Shown here: piece after piece, positions 60,915 to 64,000 of the stretch
Numbering within the stretch: position 1 is the stretch's first letter
Layout of the letters: every line of letters starts with the position of its first letter
Source: Anaerolineaceae bacterium
Lineage (GTDB): Bacteria; Chloroflexota; Anaerolineae; Aggregatilineales; Phototrophicaceae
NCBI GenBank assembly: GCA_020634115.1
Contig: JACKCH010000017.1
Span: forward strand, 1 to 64,000
Length of the DNA stretch: 64,000 bases
Direction: 5' to 3'
The notes under the pieces: generated by a model
What the model saw: the letters and a program-made list of their open reading frames with translations, nothing else
Database searches by the model: none
What the model was told of the DNA's origin: nothing
Translations under genes and position numbers: made by a program

Positions 60915-61988
60915 TTACAACTGCACGTAGCTGTTTTCCGCCAGGACGAAACGGCGGGCGGCGGGCATGTGCTGGGCCGCCGTCACCTGAGCGTTATCCG
61001 CCAGCAAGCTGGAGTCAATGCGTCCCGGAATGTTGCGGATGACGCAGTTTTTCATCACGATGCTGGCTTCGATTTCGCTGCCTTCGATGAGCACATTGTC
61101 GCCGACCGACGTATACGGGCCGATGTAGCTGTTCCGCACGATGGTGTTATTCCCGATAATCACCGGGCCGCGAACTACGCTGTCTATGATCTGGCTGTTT
61201 TCGCCGATGAGGACGCGGTGTGACACCTCGGAATTGCCCTGAATGCGGGTTTTGTCTTCCAGCGCCGGGGTGTAGGGGAGTTCTTCCAGCACCAACTGGT
61301 TCGCCAGCACAATCGCGTCGGGCTTCCCGGCGTCAATCCACCAGCCTTGCAGCGTATAGGAGGTGACGCGATGGCCGTCATCAATCACGGTCTGAATCGC
61401 GTCGGTGATTTCCAGTTCGTTGCGCCAGGAAGGTTTAATGCGGGAGATCGCGTCGAAGATGGAGGGGCGGAACAGATAAACCCCGGCAATCGCCAGGTTG
61501 GATTTTGGCTCTTTGGGTTTTTCAACCACTCGTGCAATCCGGCCATCTTCCAGTTCAGCAATCCCGTAACGGGTCGGGTCGGAGACTTCGCCCAGAGCGA
61601 CGGAGGCCTCCGCGCCGGATGCCAGGAAGTCGGAAAACAGCGCATCCATCTTGTCCTGAAAAATGTTATCCCCCAGGAACAGGCAGAACGGGTCATCCCC
61701 AATGAAATCCTTACACAGGCTGACGGCATGAGCCAATCCAAGCTGTTCTTCCTGAACGATATATTCCAGGTTAATGCCCAGGCCGGCGCCATTGCCTAAG
61801 GTTTGCGGAATCGCGGAGTCCAGGTCGTTGACGACAATACCAATGTCGCGCAGACCGGCCCGTTTCAGTACATCAAAGGCGTATCCAATCAGGGTCTTAT
61901 TGGCGACTGGAACCAGTGCTTTGGGCATCGTCAGGGTAACAGGGCGCAGGCGGGTCGCTTTACCCGCTGCCAGAATCACAGCCTTCAT
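60915..61988 (-). CDS. rfbA: Glucose-1-phosphate thymidylyltransferase, long form
   Basis: Makes dTDP-glucose, first step toward dTDP-rhamnose. A 357-residue protein with N-terminal nucleotidyltransferase motif MKAVILAAGKATRLRPVTLT and PMPKALVPVANKTLI, FLGDNIFQDKM for metal and substrate, and EKPKEPKSNLA; the C-terminal third is a hexapeptide beta-helix (NSQIIDSVVRGPVIIGNNTI, VIRNI) found in the long RmlA form. The ATG at 61988 is preferred to a 55-codon extension. No rmlBCD is adjacent. Confidence 0.88.
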   Translation of the reverse strand: MKAVILAAGKATRLRPVTLTMPKALVPVANKTLIGYAFDVLKRAGLRDIGIVVNDLDSAIPQTLGNGAGLGINLEYIVQEEQLGLAHAVSLCKDFIGDDPFCLFLGDNIFQDKMDALFSDFLASGAEASVALGEVSDPTRYGIAELEDGRIARVVEKPKEPKSNLAIAGVYLFRPSIFDAISRIKPSWRNELEITDAIQTVIDDGHRVTSYTLQGWWIDAGKPDAIVLANQLVLEELPYTPALEDKTRIQGNSEVSHRVLIGENSQIIDSVVRGPVIIGNNTIVRNSYIGPYTSVGDNVLIEGSEIEASIVMKNCVIRNIPGRIDSSLLADNAQVTAAQHMPAARRFVLAENSYVQL

Positions 61989-62208
61989 GGGGAGATGGCC
62001 TCCAGATTTTAAAAGTAAATGAAAGGTCATGCTGAGAGTCATGGTACAGGAAGAACACCCGTCCCCGCAAGTCAGTTTGTGCATATTTTGGGGAATTTTC
62101 ACACGGTTAGCGCGGGATAACCTGGTTTTAATGGGCAACTGCCGGGTAAGCACTTTGTTCGGGGCGTGACTGCGGGTACAATCGAGGCAATTCTAAGGAG
62201 AGATGGTT

Positions 62209-63702
62209 ATGCGAAAACAGCGCACGGTATTCCTTCTCGTGGGTGTCCTGGTGCTGGCGCTGGCGTTTGCCCCTGGTGGGACGGCAGCGCGGGAAATCCG
62301 GCAGGGCGACCAGTGTGTGATACCGGCTGATGAAACGATAGCGGGTAATCTGTTCGTCCTGTGTCGCACCCTGACGATTGATGGGGTGGTGAATGGCGAT
62401 GTGCTGGGCGCGGCCACCAGTGTGACGATCAACGGGACGGTGAACGGCGATGTCTACTTGCTGGCCGGGACGCTGACCATTAACGGCACGCTGGGCGAGG
62501 ATTTGCATTTTGTCGGGCCAGTCCTGCAAGTTGAATCGGAAGCTCGTTTTGCGGATGATCGCGCCGACCTAATCGCGGCGGCGGTCAGCACCACTGTGGC
62601 GCAGGGCGTGGCGATTCCCGGCAGCGTGGTCGGGGTTGGGTATCAACTGCTGCTCGATGGCGAAGTGGGCGACGAAGTGCGTTTCTGGGGCGAGACGCTG
62701 CGAATAAATGGGCAGGTCGTGGGCGATGTGGACGCCAGTGTCGGCGATTCGCAGTCCGCCAATGTGCCGCAGGTGAGTGCCTTTATTATTCAGACCCTGC
62801 TGAATGTAGACCTGACGACCCCCGGTTTTTACCTGAACGAGGGCGGGCAGGTAGACGGAAACCTGCATTACGCCAGCCCGCATGGAGGCGATGTGCTGGG
62901 TCGTGTCACCGGCGAGACGGTGTATACTCCGGTGGTGGCACAGCCTGACCTGACACAGATTATCCCGGAAGAAGATGCCAGTGTGCCGGGGTTGGGGACG
63001 TATCTTTCGCAAACGCTGCGTGAATTTCTCATTCTGGGCGTGATTGGGCTGGCGCTGCTGCGGTTTATCCCAGGCTTTGTCCAACTCCCTGCCGTTCAGG
63101 TTGGAGTCAATCTCCCGGTGAATGCGGTGGTGGGGCTGGGCGCTATCCTGGTGGGTATTCTGGTTGCGCTGGCCGTGCTGATTCTGGCAGTCGCATTGAT
63201 TTTCCTTCTGGCCGCACTGCAATTGGTTGACGTTGCGGTGGGGGCAGCGACGATTCTGGGTGTGGGATACCTGGGGGCTACCAGCACGTTCTATCTGATT
63301 GTGCTGTTTTTTGCGCGGGTGGTCGCCGCGTTGTTTGTGGGGCGGTTGATCGTTCGGGTCACAGTGGGGGACGATGGCAGTATGCGCGTCACCACCATCA
63401 GTCTGGTGGTGGGTATCCTCCTGCTGGCGGCATTGGCCGCACTCCCGGCGGTGGGGTGGGTGTTTAACTGGGGAGCGGTCTTGTTGGGTATGGGGGCTGT
63501 TGTGCGGGCAGTCTACCAGGCCTATTTGCACCGCCGCGATGCTATTCTGGCTCCACCGCCACCGCGTATGGAACCGCCGCCACTACCGCGTTACCCGGAA
63601 GAAGCACGCCACTACCCGCCGCCGATCATTGGCAGTTCGCCCCGCCCACCCGGCATGGAAAATTTGCCGCCGGGCTTCGTGTGGTGGGATGATAAGGATT
63701 AG
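62209..63702 (+). CDS. Exported bactofilin-like polymer protein with C-terminal membrane helices
   Basis: A 497-residue protein. A signal peptide (about 1-26) is followed by a bactofilin/polymer-forming-like beta-helix of short repeats (about 35-230: IAGNLFVLCRTLTIDGVVNG, VTINGTVNGDVYLLAGTLT, VGDEVRFWGETLRINGQVVG). Then come about five membrane helices (about 265-435) and a Pro-rich tail (PPPRMEPPPLP). Bactofilins are normally cytoplasmic; here the repeats follow a signal peptide, so they lie outside. ATG 62209 is preferred over 62203 because AAGGAG is then at a proper distance. No family name is certain. Confidence 0.75.
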   Translation: MRKQRTVFLLVGVLVLALAFAPGGTAAREIRQGDQCVIPADETIAGNLFVLCRTLTIDGVVNGDVLGAATSVTINGTVNGDVYLLAGTLTINGTLGEDLHFVGPVLQVESEARFADDRADLIAAAVSTTVAQGVAIPGSVVGVGYQLLLDGEVGDEVRFWGETLRINGQVVGDVDASVGDSQSANVPQVSAFIIQTLLNVDLTTPGFYLNEGGQVDGNLHYASPHGGDVLGRVTGETVYTPVVAQPDLTQIIPEEDASVPGLGTYLSQTLREFLILGVIGLALLRFIPGFVQLPAVQVGVNLPVNAVVGLGAILVGILVALAVLILAVALIFLLAALQLVDVAVGAATILGVGYLGATSTFYLIVLFFARVVAALFVGRLIVRVTVGDDGSMRVTTISLVVGILLLAALAALPAVGWVFNWGAVLLGMGAVVRAVYQAYLHRRDAILAPPPPRMEPPPLPRYPEEARHYPPPIIGSSPRPPGMENLPPGFVWWDDKD

Positions 63703-63761
63703 GGTGAGTGCTGGTTGTCAAGGCGGGCGTACACCATACGAATCAGGATAAGGGTAATTAG

Positions 63762-63787
63762 AGGGGCATGAACCATCATGCCCCTAC
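63762..63787. repeat. Dispersed CCCTAC hairpin element
   Basis: AGGGGCATG-aaccat-CATGCCCCT, a perfect 9-bp stem, then AC. The end ATCATGCCCCTACG is shared with 28712-28739. Confidence 0.72.
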
Positions 63788-63825
63788 GATTCTGACCCAT
63801 TGGGGCGGTCAGCCGGGATGACACC

Positions 63826-64000
63826 TCAGAATGCGGTAATTTCGCCCACTTCCTGAACGTCTACGCGGATACCGTCCAATTCCGATGGTATCCGGTCGGC
63901 CTCGTCTAAGAGGTCGTCCGGTATTTTGCGGCTGACCAGCACTACCAGCCCGACCTCCCCAGTGGAAGCACCGCCCCGCTGCACCAGCCCGACGGCGACG
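63826..64000 (-). CDS. Partial protein, C-terminal 57 residues, right-edge truncated
   Basis: The last 57 codons of a gene that continues beyond the window. The visible part has GEVGLVVLVSRKIPDDLLDE, then ADRIPSELDGIRVDVQEVG, and ends GEITAF. Similar segments, a beta strand with VV-Y/L-V, basic K-P, then IP-ELDG-P/R-DVVEVG, occur at the N-terminus of trypsin-like bacterial proteins, but here the protein stops straight after it. It may be a small stand-alone protein of that kind. Frame and stop are clear; the family is tentative. Confidence 0.6.
   Translation of the reverse strand, partial: VAVGLVQRGGASTGEVGLVVLVSRKIPDDLLDEADRIPSELDGIRVDVQEVGEITAF

Overview
The window looks like a chromosomal segment of an aerobic, free-living member of the Chloroflexota (an Anaerolineae-like lineage is my best guess). 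The reasons are the density of exported or anchored proteins with Thr/Pro-rich linkers, a ba3-type oxidase next to Sco and PCuAC copper chaperones, the multiheme cytochrome type, and intergenic repeats. The assignment is inference, since no 16S or marker search was possible. There is no prophage, integrase, transposase or CRISPR array; the gene content is mostly housekeeping, with several unusual multidomain proteins.

Layout. 0-5 kb: a PPi-type phosphofructokinase (cut by the left edge) diverges from class I fructose-bisphosphate aldolase, followed by a HEAT protein, an FHA-receiver protein and a ClpP-like protease. 5-9 kb: the gcvH-gcvPA-gcvPB glycine cleavage operon on the minus strand, behind a promoter, a single-aptamer glycine riboswitch and a terminator. 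9.6-16.4 kb: a respiratory copper block holding a lipoprotein cytochrome c, the three ba3 oxidase genes, two paralogous small membrane proteins, a regulator that fuses a DeoR-type HTH to a NosL-like Cys-rich domain, a two-domain PCuAC chaperone and Sco1. 16.5-26.4 kb: a MurF-alanine racemase fusion, tgt, a PstS-like lipoprotein, a LmbE deacetylase, a DUF3048 protein and CIRCE-controlled groESL. 26.5-34.3 kb: tRNA-Pro, a repeat-rich non-coding stretch, PadR, membrane proteins, a ComEA-like protein, an ABC ATPase, gmhA-gmhB and a hexapeptide acyltransferase. 34.7-44.5 kb: a decaheme cytochrome, an M23 peptidase, a thioesterase, a TIR-WD40-SH3 protein, an FAD oxidoreductase, an FlgD-like Ig protein and tRNA-Cys. 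44.6-58.3 kb: tex, an Eis-like acetyltransferase, tandem EEP hydrolases with a third remnant, methyltransferases, a class V aminotransferase that probably starts at CTG, a histidine kinase, a hydrolase and gatA. 58.6-64 kb: a second TIR protein (TIR-SH3-FGE), a long RmlA, an exported bactofilin-like protein and a partial gene.

The best candidates for something undescribed are the DeoR-NosL copper-sensor candidate with a shared TTGTGAAAT operator candidate at its own gene and at the chaperone gene, and the two membrane-anchored TIR proteins that share a TIR-TM-SH3 plan but carry different outer domains. At the DNA level there are two dispersed intergenic repeat families: degenerate seven-base tandem repeats at eight loci, and short GTAGGG/CCCTAC hairpins at more than ten loci.
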